In this document: positions 49,414 to 58,226 of the stretch, piece after piece | Position numbering within the stretch: the stretch's first letter is position 1 | Layout: each line of letters opens with the position of its first letter | Source of the DNA: Idiomarina fontislapidosi | GTDB lineage: Bacteria; Pseudomonadota; Gammaproteobacteria; Enterobacterales; Alteromonadaceae | Length of the DNA stretch: 64,000 nt | Assembly (NCBI RefSeq): GCF_003226255.1 | Contig: NZ_QJST01000015.1 | Location: forward strand, 1 to 64,000 | Direction: 5' to 3' | Program-made: the position numbers and the translations under genes | The notes under the pieces: model-generated | What the model was told of the DNA's origin: nothing | The model's input: the letters and a program-made list of their open reading frames with translations, nothing else | Database searches by the model: none

Positions 49414-50898
49414 GTGACAAAAAGATACACTTTGCCACTCTCAAGTATTCAGCGCCGATTGCTGCTTTATGTCGTGATTCCAATGCTCTTTATGTCGGGC
49501 GCCGCGATTACGTTTGGTTTGAATATCGCTGGGCAACAAGAAGAGGAACGTTTAAAGACCGACCTTAAACTGATTGGTCGAGCGATTAGCTTGCCGATCA
49601 GTGATGCTCTGTTAAACAACGATCTCGCGACGGTACAAGCTAACTTAGATTCAGTATTTAATATTGGTCGCGTTTACGGCGCTTCGGTTTACGATGTAAA
49701 TGGCCAGCAGGTCGCTGAAGCGGGTGTTACAGAAACTGACCTATCCGATAGCTGGTTAGCACGGCAAACGGTGCAAACTGGGGTGTCGCAAGATGATTAT
49801 CGCCAAGTTGAAGGTCGTGAGGTGTTCTCTCAGTTTCTCCCCATCGTGGATCGTGGAGGACGTATTATTGGGCTTCTGCAAATTAATCGGCGAGCCAGTG
49901 ATTTTGATGAACGGTTTGAACAACTGAGCCAAGTGGCTTGGATCAGTTGGTTTATTTTTGCAGTGGTGACTATCGCGGTGCTGGTCTTTGGTCACTACCG
50001 TGGTGTGGGTCGGCATGTATTGTATCTACGAAATATCATGCAGCAGGTGGCCGATGGTCGCCGCGATGTGCGTGTTGATACCCAAGGTCCGAGCGAGATC
50101 GTGGCAATTAGCCAAGGGTTGAATGAAATGCTCGAAGCCATTACGCGTGCCGAACACGAGATTCGCGATAGACGACAGGAAGAACAGCGCTTGAATGAAG
50201 CGCTACGAGCACAAGAGAAAATGGCCGCGATAGGTTCAGTATCCAGTGGCGTAGCGCATGAATTAGGTGCACCACTTACGGTAATCGATAACCGAGCGAA
50301 AAAACTGCTGAGACATGCAACGGCGGACGACGATAAGCGCCAACTGCAAGCGATTCGTGGACAGGTTCATCGTTTAACACGGCTTGTGAATCAGTTACTT
50401 GCTTTCTCTCGGACGCCCGTGAGTGAACGCCAAGATGTGGCGATTAAGACACTCATTGAGCGTGCTCAAACAAGCATTAGTTTTGAGCTAGAGCACGATG
50501 ATATTCACTGTGTGTTCGATTACTCAGGTAATGACACGTGTCGGGTGGATATATCGCGCATGGAACTGGCATTAGTCAATGTACTTCGTAATGCCTATCA
50601 AGCCGCTGAATCGGAAGTATGTATTGTTGTCAGCCGTACTCCGCGTGCAACTGAAATTATGATTATGGATGATGGTGAGGGTCTCACTGAGCGCGCTCAA
50701 ACGCATGCGACCTCGCCCTTTTATAGCAGCAAAACGACAGGTGAAGGAACAGGATTGGGGCTGACCATTGTGCAACATATTATGAGCGACCATGAGGGCG
50801 AGCTAAAACTTGAGAACCGCCCAGAAGGTGGGTGCTGTGTCATTCTATCGCTTCCGCACGCAGCCTTCAGAACAGGAGAACCGAATGATATCGAGTAA
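49414..50898 (+). CDS. Membrane sensor histidine kinase
   Basis: Protein of 494 residues from the GTG at 49414, directly after AAAGGAGG; an ATG 33 bp earlier has no such signal. Layout: one membrane segment (about 18-40), a periplasmic sensor region to about 170, a second segment (V-A-W-I-S-W-F-I-F-A-V-V), HAMP (to about 250), then the H box VAHELGAPLTVI with the phospho-His. The ATPase core has N box (V-L-R-N-A-Y-Q-A), G1 (D-D-G-E-G) and GEGTGLGL. The signal is unknown. The stop overlaps the regulator gene by 14 bp. Confidence 0.9.
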   Translation: MTKRYTLPLSSIQRRLLLYVVIPMLFMSGAAITFGLNIAGQQEEERLKTDLKLIGRAISLPISDALLNNDLATVQANLDSVFNIGRVYGASVYDVNGQQVAEAGVTETDLSDSWLARQTVQTGVSQDDYRQVEGREVFSQFLPIVDRGGRIIGLLQINRRASDFDERFEQLSQVAWISWFIFAVVTIAVLVFGHYRGVGRHVLYLRNIMQQVADGRRDVRVDTQGPSEIVAISQGLNEMLEAITRAEHEIRDRRQEEQRLNEALRAQEKMAAIGSVSSGVAHELGAPLTVIDNRAKKLLRHATADDDKRQLQAIRGQVHRLTRLVNQLLAFSRTPVSERQDVAIKTLIERAQTSISFELEHDDIHCVFDYSGNDTCRVDISRMELALVNVLRNAYQAAESEVCIVVSRTPRATEIMIMDDGEGLTERAQTHATSPFYSSKTTGEGTGLGLTIVQHIMSDHEGELKLENRPEGGCCVILSLPHAAFRTGEPNDIE

Positions 50899-52231
50899 AG
50901 CGCAGATAGCTGTCATCGAGGACGACTCTGCACTTCGTGAGTTACTTGTTGAGGAGCTTGAGACCGAGGGGTATATCGTTTCTGCTTATCCCTCGGTGGA
51001 GGAGTATCAAAGTGAACGCCCCCCGGTTGATGTGATTGTCAGCGATATACGCTTGCCCGGCTCTTCGGGCTTATCGCTACTAGAACACGTTAATGAGGCG
51101 GGTGCGCCAGCACTTATCCTGATTACTGCATTCGCCACAGTCGATCAGGCGGTTGATGCGTTAAAGCAAGGGGCGGCTGACTTTTTGACTAAGCCTCTTG
51201 ATGTTGAGCATCTCCTGCTCAGCGTTCAGCGAGTATTAGAACACCGTTTACTGAAACAAGAGTTAACCCGGTTTAAGTCACAACAGAAAGGCCCTGCGGG
51301 ACTGATTGGTCAAAGTCCTGCAATGCGTAAGCTGTATCATCAAATTGAACGCTTAGGGACTGCGGGTGGAAGCGTCCTTATTACGGGTGAATCGGGAACC
51401 GGTAAAGAATTGGTTGCTCGCGCTATTCATGAACTCAGTGATCGGCGTGACAAGCCTTTTCAAGCCGTGAACTGTGCGGGTATTCCTTCTGAACTTATGG
51501 AAAGCGAGTTTTTTGGTCATACACAAGGCGCGTTCACTGGCGCACAAGGTAAACGTTTGGGGCTATTTAAACAGGTTGATGGTGGCACGCTGTTACTTGA
51601 TGAGATTGGTGAAATGCCGCTGGCATTGCAAGCTAAACTTCTTCGGGTACTACAAGAAGGAACCTTGCGAGCGGTCGGTAGCGATGAGGAAGAACAAGTT
51701 GATGTACGTATTATTGCCGCCACCCATCAAAATTTAGAGCAGCGCGTGCGTGATGGCGAGTTTCGTGAAGACTTGTTTTATCGACTTGAAACCTTCAGTG
51801 TGAAGGTTCCTGCATTGCGCCAGCGCGGCGAAGATGTTGAGCGTTTAGCTCATCATTTTATTAGCGTGTACGCAGAAAAAGCCGGTAAACGTATTACTGA
51901 TATTGATACCGATGCACTCGATGTGCTCTATCGTTATCGATTTCCTGGCAACGTACGAGAGTTACAGAATGCGATTGAGCGCGCAGTGACCTTTGCTCAA
52001 TCACATCATTTACAAGTCGACGATTTACCTGAGCGTATGCTGGAGGTGCGTGATCCAACGGCGGATACGCAGCCGCACTGGCATACGTTACAAGCACACC
52101 AAGACGCATATATTCAGGATGTTATGGATCATGTCGGGGGTAATAAAAAGAAAGCGGCTGAAATTTTAGGTATTACGCGGCGCACGCTTTATCGTTGGTT
52201 GGACGGTCAGACTGATCAATCTGAAAGCTAA
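50885..52231 (+). CDS. NtrC-family sigma-54-dependent response regulator
   Basis: Protein of 448 residues from the ATG at 50885 (AGGAG upstream). Receiver domain with phospho-Asp in VIVSDIRLPGSSG (about residue 55). AAA+ domain with Walker A GESGTGKELVARA, the sigma-54-contacting loop GAFTGA, and Walker B LLLDEIGEM. Fis-type HTH at the end (K-K-K-A-A-E-I-L-G-I-T-R-R-T-L-Y-R-W). It is phosphorylated by the overlapping kinase and opens sigma-54 promoters. A good candidate target is the divergent DUF4168 gene. Confidence 0.93.
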   Translation: MISSKAQIAVIEDDSALRELLVEELETEGYIVSAYPSVEEYQSERPPVDVIVSDIRLPGSSGLSLLEHVNEAGAPALILITAFATVDQAVDALKQGAADFLTKPLDVEHLLLSVQRVLEHRLLKQELTRFKSQQKGPAGLIGQSPAMRKLYHQIERLGTAGGSVLITGESGTGKELVARAIHELSDRRDKPFQAVNCAGIPSELMESEFFGHTQGAFTGAQGKRLGLFKQVDGGTLLLDEIGEMPLALQAKLLRVLQEGTLRAVGSDEEEQVDVRIIAATHQNLEQRVRDGEFREDLFYRLETFSVKVPALRQRGEDVERLAHHFISVYAEKAGKRITDIDTDALDVLYRYRFPGNVRELQNAIERAVTFAQSHHLQVDDLPERMLEVRDPTADTQPHWHTLQAHQDAYIQDVMDHVGGNKKKAAEILGITRRTLYRWLDGQTDQSES

Positions 52232-52275
52232 AAGCGTAATAGAGGCATCAGAGTACACACGCAAAGGAGTATACC

Positions 52276-52962
52276 GTGAAGATTCTAATGGTTATGACGT
52301 CTCACGATGAGTTAGGTGATACAGGTAACAAAACGGGCTTTTGGTTTGAAGAGTTCGCGGCACCGTTTTACACATTTGTCGATGCAGGTGCTGAAGTAAC
52401 AATTGCATCGCCTAAAGGCGGTCAACCACCGATCGACCCTAACAGTGAAGCGGATGATGCTCAAACTGAGGCGACTGATCGATTTAATAAAGATGAAGCA
52501 GCGCAGAAGAAGTTAAGTAGCACGTGCAAGCTTGATGAAGTGTGCGTTGATGACTTTGACGCGATTTTCTACCCAGGTGGTCATGGTCCGTTATGGGATC
52601 TGACGAATGATGAGCAATCGATTGACCTAATTGAGAAGTTCTGGTCAAAAGGAAAGCCGGTCGCAGCAGTTTGTCATGCGCCAGCGGTGCTACTAAACGC
52701 TAAAACACCGGGTGGCGATCCGCTCATTCAAGGTCGCACGGTTACTGGGTTTAGTAATTCTGAAGAAGAGGCCGTTGGGCTGACCGAAGTGGTTCCGTTT
52801 TTACTCGAAGATGAGCTGAGCGCTAAAGGTGGACATTATCGTAAGGTCGATGATTGGCAGTCATATGCCGTACAAGACGGTATGTTGATTACAGGCCAAA
52901 ACCCAGCATCATCTGAGCAAACGGCCGAACGTCTGCTCGATGTGCTAAGAGCTATGATTTAA
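52276..52962 (+). CDS. DJ-1/PfpI-family protein (Hsp31/glyoxalase III-like)
   Basis: Protein of 228 residues with a GTG start and AAAGGAG upstream. The nucleophile elbow is A-V-C-H-A-P-A with Cys near residue 134, and an earlier FYPGGHGP loop gives the oxyanion region. The length and the E-E-F-A...P-F-Y-T-F start match the class I glutamine-amidotransferase-like HchA/YajL relatives, probably deglycase/glyoxalase or chaperone-like in carbonyl stress. The exact reaction is uncertain. Confidence 0.85.
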   Translation: MKILMVMTSHDELGDTGNKTGFWFEEFAAPFYTFVDAGAEVTIASPKGGQPPIDPNSEADDAQTEATDRFNKDEAAQKKLSSTCKLDEVCVDDFDAIFYPGGHGPLWDLTNDEQSIDLIEKFWSKGKPVAAVCHAPAVLLNAKTPGGDPLIQGRTVTGFSNSEEEAVGLTEVVPFLLEDELSAKGGHYRKVDDWQSYAVQDGMLITGQNPASSEQTAERLLDVLRAMI

Positions 52963-52974
52963 AAAGAAACGGCT

Positions 52975-53005
52975 AAGCTGGCATCAAAATGTATGATGCC
53001 AGCTT
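52975..53005. terminator. Stem-loop between convergent genes
   Basis: AAGCTGGCATCA (52975-52986) pairs perfectly with TGATGCCAGCTT (52994-53005) around a 7-base loop, 12 bp after the DJ-1 gene. The stop codon of the TonB-receptor gene (52984-52986) lies inside the stem. There is no strong T-tract. Confidence 0.7.
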
Positions 53006-54999
53006 ACTCCGATACTTGCAGAACGGCCGATGCCGGGTTCAAACGAACGTCCACTCCCTTGGTTGACCACAACAGAGCCTACGTAGTCTTTATCAAGTAA
53101 GTTATCTACTCTAAGCCACGCTTCGAAGGCATTGTTACCGATTTGCCAGTCCTGGGTTACGGCTAAGTCCCATTTGACATAACTGGGCGCGTTAACTGCA
53201 TTACTATCATCCGCATAAGTTTCGCCACGATACTGCCCCAATAGCTGTACTTGGGTTGTGGCTATAGGCTGCCAAGTCAGTCGGGTAAACCATTGACTGT
53301 CGGCTACGCCAGGCAGTTGATTACCGCTAAACATACCGCCTTGATAGGTGGCATCAATGTAGCTGTATGAGATAAACCCATCGATTTGCTCGGTCAGTTG
53401 TAAATTGAGTTGCCATTCGATACCCTGCCGCTCTGTCTCGCCCGCGTTGCGGTAAGTAGTGCGGCCATCGTTTGACTGATCAATAACAATGTCATCCTCA
53501 GATTGGATATCAAACATTGCTAACTGCGACGAGAACTGTCCCGGTTGACTGAACTTTAAACCCCATTCGGTTTGGCGATATTGGCTGGGTGAGAGCTCGG
53601 TATTGAGACCACTACCATTATTGCGATAAGCAAGCTCGGTGAGTGTTGGTGTTTCAAAACCCGATCCCAAACTAACATAGCTTGACCAATTAGGTGCAAA
53701 AGCCCATGACAGACCAACGGCTCCTGAGTTGTCGCTCAGTTCATTCTGACCACTATCATCGGGGTCGCCCGGCATTATAAATTGATCATCAACCGAGAAA
53801 TCGAACCGACTGTGTCGCGCGCCTGCGGTTAGCCGCCACTGCTCATTAAACTGGTGAGTAAGTCGAGTATACACCGCTTGTTTGCGAACGTGATTGAACT
53901 CACTACGGCGTAGATCGCCCTTTTCACCTTGGTCGTTTACAAACCCAAATCGATGGTCTTGCTGGCGCTCATAGCGCAATCCAAAACCGATGTCCGTTTG
54001 CGACGTTGCTTGCCACTCAAAGTAAGCTGAACTTCCCTCAAATTGACGAGATAAATCAATAACCGCGCCCGAACTGCCTATATCGTCACCTGCAAAGGGA
54101 AGAAATTGCACGACATCGCGATCACCTTGCCAGGCTGCAACACGAGCTCGGTAGTCACTTGCCTCGAGTTTCCATGTCATTGAGCCTTGTCGGTGATGAA
54201 TCGACTTACGTGTATTAAAGTCGATTGCGCGACCTACGGTCTGCTCGGGATCTTGGCGCCAAGCATCAGGGGTGAGTGCACTCGGATCTTCTAAAAGTGG
54301 TGCCTTGTTATTATCGTAGCGCACAATAAGTTGTTGCTGGTCGTTGATATCAAAGTAATACCGTAGCCCTTGTTGTTGGCGCTTTGCCGTATTGTGGGGG
54401 CGCGGTCCCGAAGTGTACAAATCAGTCGCGATGAAGCGAAGTTTGTGCACATCGTTAACCCAATCGAATTGACCTTTACCACGAGTCAGATCATTCGCAC
54501 CCGCAGCGAGCGTGATGTGACTGGCTGTTTGTTGTGGTGCACGCGTATTCCACTCGACTACGCCTCCCCCCGTATTACCGTAGAGCACTGCGAGCGGTCC
54601 GCGGAATACTTCGACGGTTTCCGCCTCATCTAAAATGATACTTGAGGTTTGCGCTTGGCCATCGGGCATGGATAGCGGGATCCCATCTACGTTTAATTGT
54701 AGGCCTCGCACACCGAACGCCGCGCGGGCGCCGTAGCCACGCACAACGAGGCGCGTGTCCTGAGCATAGTTGTAGCGCGTATCGGCTTGAATACCGGGAA
54801 TTGCTCTTAGTGTATCGCCCGCATCAATGCTCAGGGAGGGTAACTGATTAGTAATATCAATGAAGTCAACGCTACCCGGCGCCATGCGCCATTCGGTATC
54901 AGGCTGTTGTGCGTTTACTTCGATGATCTCATTAATTTCTTGGCTAAAACAAAGGGCTGGCGCGAGTGCCAGCCCTGTCATGGTAAGTAAATACTTCAT
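52984..54999 (-). CDS. TonB-dependent outer-membrane receptor
   Basis: Protein of 671 residues with a signal peptide (M-K-Y-L-L-T-M-T-G-L-A-L-A). Plug domain at about 40-170 (AGDTLRAIPGIQADTRYNY, V-V-R-G-Y-G-A-R, V-E-V-F-R-G-P-L-A-V-L-Y-G). It is followed by a 22-strand-type barrel ending in an aromatic Phe (W-H-H-T-F). It imports a siderophore, metal complex or other large ligand; the ligand cannot be told. It lies downstream of the sugar dehydrogenase gene, almost abutting (2 bp), so they may share a transcript. Confidence 0.88.
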   Translation of the reverse strand: MKYLLTMTGLALAPALCFSQEINEIIEVNAQQPDTEWRMAPGSVDFIDITNQLPSLSIDAGDTLRAIPGIQADTRYNYAQDTRLVVRGYGARAAFGVRGLQLNVDGIPLSMPDGQAQTSSIILDEAETVEVFRGPLAVLYGNTGGGVVEWNTRAPQQTASHITLAAGANDLTRGKGQFDWVNDVHKLRFIATDLYTSGPRPHNTAKRQQQGLRYYFDINDQQQLIVRYDNNKAPLLEDPSALTPDAWRQDPEQTVGRAIDFNTRKSIHHRQGSMTWKLEASDYRARVAAWQGDRDVVQFLPFAGDDIGSSGAVIDLSRQFEGSSAYFEWQATSQTDIGFGLRYERQQDHRFGFVNDQGEKGDLRRSEFNHVRKQAVYTRLTHQFNEQWRLTAGARHSRFDFSVDDQFIMPGDPDDSGQNELSDNSGAVGLSWAFAPNWSSYVSLGSGFETPTLTELAYRNNGSGLNTELSPSQYRQTEWGLKFSQPGQFSSQLAMFDIQSEDDIVIDQSNDGRTTYRNAGETERQGIEWQLNLQLTEQIDGFISYSYIDATYQGGMFSGNQLPGVADSQWFTRLTWQPIATTQVQLLGQYRGETYADDSNAVNAPSYVKWDLAVTQDWQIGNNAFEAWLRVDNLLDKDYVGSVVVNQGSGRSFEPGIGRSASIGVSWHHTF

Positions 55000-55001
55000 A
55001 G

Positions 55002-56135
55002 TTATTTTACAGGAGATAGTTTAATAAGCTGACCGCTATCAGCGTCGGTTAAGATATATAGAAATCCGTCTGGACCTTGCTCAATATCACGAATTCGGAA
55101 GCTGGTTGCATCCTCAAGCATGCGTTCTTCGTGTAAGACTCGGCCGTCTTCAAGATCTAAGCGCGCGATGGTCTGTCCGCGTAACGCAGTGACTAAGAGA
55201 TCGCCTTTCCAGTGAGGGAACTGATCACCCGTGTAGAAAATTGAGCCAGCTGTAGCGATGGAAGGTAACCAATAATAAAAAGGTTGCTCTGTGCCTTCTT
55301 TGTGCGTGCCGATACCAATCTCACCGCCGCCGTAATCTTCACCATAGGTGACCGTTGGCCAACCATAGTTTTTACCAGCTGCTGGGATATTCACTTCATC
55401 GCCACCTTGTGGACCATGTTCGATTGTCCATAGTTCACCTGTGTCTGGGTGAATAGCGGCACCCTGTACGTTGCGGTGACCATATGACCAGATTTCATCG
55501 AGCGCGTCAGACTGACCGACAAACGGGTTATCTTCTGGAATAGAGCCATCTGGCCAAATGCGTACAACTTTGCCGTGATGGTTATCGAGTGTTTGCGCGT
55601 CCTGCATACGTGAATAGCGGTCGCCCAAGGTAATAAAGAGGTGACCTTCAGGGGAGAATATCAAGCGTGAACCGAAGTGAGCGTTGCTTTCATACTTTGG
55701 TGCCTGACGAAAAACGACTTCGCCTTGAGTCCAGTTATCGCCATCAATTTTGCCACGCATAACCGCTGTACTATTGCCCTTGCCACCGTCTGGATCGGGT
55801 TCTGAATAGCTGATGTAAACCCAGCCATTGTCTGCGTAATTAGGGTCGATATTAACATCAAGTAGACCGCCTTGGCTCTTAGCCACCACTTCTGGCGTGC
55901 CTTTGATAGCGGTTTTTTTACCATCGGGGGTAATCACGTTCAACGTACCCGAGCGCTCGGTTACTAGCATGTCGCCTGAGGGTAGGAAGACGATTCCCCA
56001 AGGGTGATTGAGCCCTTCGCTGATGGTTTCAAGCGATAGCGTATGACGTTCTGTTTCGACTTCTTGGGCGAGCGCTGTAGTGCCCATAGTGGTTGATAGC
56101 AGGGCAGCAGCCACTGCGGTAAGGGTACTTTTCAT
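55002..56135 (-). CDS. PQQ-dependent soluble sugar (aldose) dehydrogenase
   Basis: Protein of 377 residues from the ATG at 56135 (GGAGG upstream, signal peptide M-K-S-T-L-T-A-V-A-A-A-L-L); a longer frame is rejected. Six-bladed beta-propeller of the GDH-B/YliI type: L-N-H-P-W-G-I-V-F, T-L-G-D-R, S-Y-G-H-R-N-V-Q-G, EHGPQGGDEVN, YGWP are family blocks. It oxidises aldoses at C1 in the periplasm with PQQ. No pqq biosynthesis genes are in the window. It reads toward the TonB-receptor gene. Confidence 0.87.
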   Translation of the reverse strand: MKSTLTAVAAALLSTTMGTTALAQEVETERHTLSLETISEGLNHPWGIVFLPSGDMLVTERSGTLNVITPDGKKTAIKGTPEVVAKSQGGLLDVNIDPNYADNGWVYISYSEPDPDGGKGNSTAVMRGKIDGDNWTQGEVVFRQAPKYESNAHFGSRLIFSPEGHLFITLGDRYSRMQDAQTLDNHHGKVVRIWPDGSIPEDNPFVGQSDALDEIWSYGHRNVQGAAIHPDTGELWTIEHGPQGGDEVNIPAAGKNYGWPTVTYGEDYGGGEIGIGTHKEGTEQPFYYWLPSIATAGSIFYTGDQFPHWKGDLLVTALRGQTIARLDLEDGRVLHEERMLEDATSFRIRDIEQGPDGFLYILTDADSGQLIKLSPVK

Positions 56136-56284
56136 AGAGCCTCCACTCTTAACTTGTATAGCTTTGAATATTTTTAGTATACGTATTAATTGTAGATTTT
56201 GATGACTTTTCTTGATCTCTTTGTAGATCACAGCCTTACTTAATGATGTTGTTAATTATTCATTACAAAATTAAAGGAACGATT

Positions 56285-56710
56285 ATGAAATCCAAGTCAT
56301 TGTTAAAGGCGGCTGTGAGTGCCACACTGATTTTGCATTTAACGGCATGCGGCACACTGATGTACCCCGAGCGCAAGGGGCAGACGAGTGGACGTATTGA
56401 CCCAGGTGTAGCGGCGCTCAACGGAGTGGGTTTATTATTATTCGTTATTCCCGGTTTAATCGCTTACGCGGTAGACTTTAACAACGGCACTATTTATTTG
56501 CCGAATTCTGCAAATGCGGAAACGAAGGAGAGCGATGGCTTGTACACGATTAAAGTGGATGGTCCTCTCACCAAGGATGAAAGCCGTCGATTGATTGAAA
56601 GTCATGTTGGTGGACCTGTCGATTGGAGCCAGTTGCAAACGCACTCAATGGAAGGCGTTAATGCCGATTCCATCACAGCTTCACTGAATAAGGTACAAGA
56701 AGCTCGATAA
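56285..56710 (+). CDS. Lipoprotein of unknown function
   Basis: Protein of 141 residues from the ATG at 56285 (AAAGGA upstream; a longer frame lacks such a signal). Signal peptide with lipobox L-T-A-C, then G-T-L-M-Y-P-E-R-K-G-Q, a second hydrophobic segment (V-G-L-L-L-F-V-I-P-G-L-I-A-Y-A-V) and a hydrophilic tail. This layout resembles small YceK/polyribonucleotide-like lipoproteins. The stop overlaps the start of the next gene (TAATG). Confidence 0.72.
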   Translation: MKSKSLLKAAVSATLILHLTACGTLMYPERKGQTSGRIDPGVAALNGVGLLLFVIPGLIAYAVDFNNGTIYLPNSANAETKESDGLYTIKVDGPLTKDESRRLIESHVGGPVDWSQLQTHSMEGVNADSITASLNKVQEAR

Positions 56711-58224
56711 TGGAAAATCAATCTTGGTTTGATAACTCGGCGCTGCTAACTCTTGCTCAATGGTTAGCAGCGCTTTTTGTTTTAGGCATCATTACGCTGA
56801 TCGTGAGTATCGGTGTGATGTATGTTGTCGATAAGATCCAAACTCGCCACACTATCCGCCGCAATTATCCTGTGGTGGGTCGGTTTCGCTATATATTCGA
56901 ACGCATGGGCGAGTTTATGCGGCAATATTTCTTTGCTATGGATCGCGAAGAAATGCCGTTTAACCGTGCGCAACGAAGCTGGGTTTATCGCGCGGCTAAA
57001 AACGCCGATCGCAACGTTGCTTTCGGTTCAACGCGAGATTTGACTCGCACAGGGACCATTATTTTTAGTAACGCGCCCTATCCGCCGCTCGCCGAGCAGT
57101 CGGTCAGCCCTCAACCCGTTAAAATTGGTCCTTATTGTGATAAGCCGTATTCTCCAACCTCATATTTTCATATTTCGGGTATGAGCTATGGCGCCCTTTC
57201 ACCGGTTGCAGTTAAAGCATTATCTGCTGGCGCTAAAAAGGCAGGCTGTTGGCTGAATACTGGTGAGGGAGGACTATCGCCCTATCACCTCTCTGGTCAC
57301 TGTGATGTGGTGTTCCAGATGGGGACTGCAAAGTTTGGTGTGCGCACTAAAGATGGACAGCTTGATGAAAGCCGCTTGGCGGAGTTAGGGCGTCATGATT
57401 CGGTTAAAATGTTTGAAATAAAACTCAGCCAAGGCGCCAAACCTGGTAAGGGCGGCATTTTACCTGGCATTAAAGTCAATCAAGAGATCGCAGAAATTCG
57501 GGGCATTGAGGTCGGTCAGGATGCCATTAGTCCAAACCGTCATCTTGAGATTAGCAACAATGAAGAGCTCCTCGATTTTATTGATAAAGTCCGCACGATA
57601 ACGGGTAAGCCGACAGGCTTTAAATTTGTCATGGGTGACCCGAGTTGGATTGATGAACTCGTAGACAGCATTCTTAATCGTGGCGAGGAAGCGGCGCCCG
57701 ACTTTATCACGCTAGATAGCGCGGATGGTGGTACCGGAGCGGCGCCACAACCTCTTATCGACTATGTGGGGTTAAAGCTTTCTGAGAGCTTACCTATTTT
57801 AGTCGACAAGCTGACCGAGGCCGGCTTGCATGAACGGATTCGTATTATTTGCTCGGGTAAAATGATTTCCCCCGCCGACGTGGCTTGGGCCATCGCTATG
57901 GGGGCGGACTTTGTCGTGTCGGCTCGAGGGTTTATGTTCTCGTTAGGCTGTATTCAAGCCATGCAGTGTAATAAAAACACCTGCCCGACGGGTGTTACCA
58001 CGGATGATCCCAAGTTACAGCGGGGCTTAGATCCACAAGATAAGTCTGAGCGTGTCGCCAATTACCACAAATACCTTGAGTACGGTGTGAATATTATCGC
58101 TCACTCGTGCGGTGTCACCGATCCGCGCCAGCTGAACCGGCGCCATGCTCGGGTGATTAAACCGGATGGCGAAAGTATCAGCCTGGCGGATCGGTACCCA
58201 CTACCGCCCGTTCGTCGACGCTAA
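56710..58224 (+). CDS. FMN-binding glutamate-synthase-like protein
   Basis: Protein of 504 residues. An N-terminal membrane helix (A-A-L-F-V-L-G-I-I-T-L-I-V-S-I-G-V) precedes the glutamate-synthase FMN domain: S-G-M-S-Y-G-A-L-S, NTGEGGLSPYH, KPGKGGILPG, T-L-D-S-A-D-G-G-T-G-A-A, and the iron-sulfur pattern C-I-Q-A-M-Q-C-N-K-N-T-C-P-T-G. It lacks the glutaminase and FAD domains, so it is not a full GOGAT. Membrane-anchored relatives are common; their substrate is unclear. It converges on oxyR with a 2-bp gap. Confidence 0.87.
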   Translation: MENQSWFDNSALLTLAQWLAALFVLGIITLIVSIGVMYVVDKIQTRHTIRRNYPVVGRFRYIFERMGEFMRQYFFAMDREEMPFNRAQRSWVYRAAKNADRNVAFGSTRDLTRTGTIIFSNAPYPPLAEQSVSPQPVKIGPYCDKPYSPTSYFHISGMSYGALSPVAVKALSAGAKKAGCWLNTGEGGLSPYHLSGHCDVVFQMGTAKFGVRTKDGQLDESRLAELGRHDSVKMFEIKLSQGAKPGKGGILPGIKVNQEIAEIRGIEVGQDAISPNRHLEISNNEELLDFIDKVRTITGKPTGFKFVMGDPSWIDELVDSILNRGEEAAPDFITLDSADGGTGAAPQPLIDYVGLKLSESLPILVDKLTEAGLHERIRIICSGKMISPADVAWAIAMGADFVVSARGFMFSLGCIQAMQCNKNTCPTGVTTDDPKLQRGLDPQDKSERVANYHKYLEYGVNIIAHSCGVTDPRQLNRRHARVIKPDGESISLADRYPLPPVRRR

Positions 58225-58226
58225 GC

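Noticed and set aside
50810-50884. Longer N-terminus for the response regulator
   Set aside because: The receiver domain begins at MISSKAQIAVIEDD after a good AGGAG; the extra 25 residues lie in the kinase gene.
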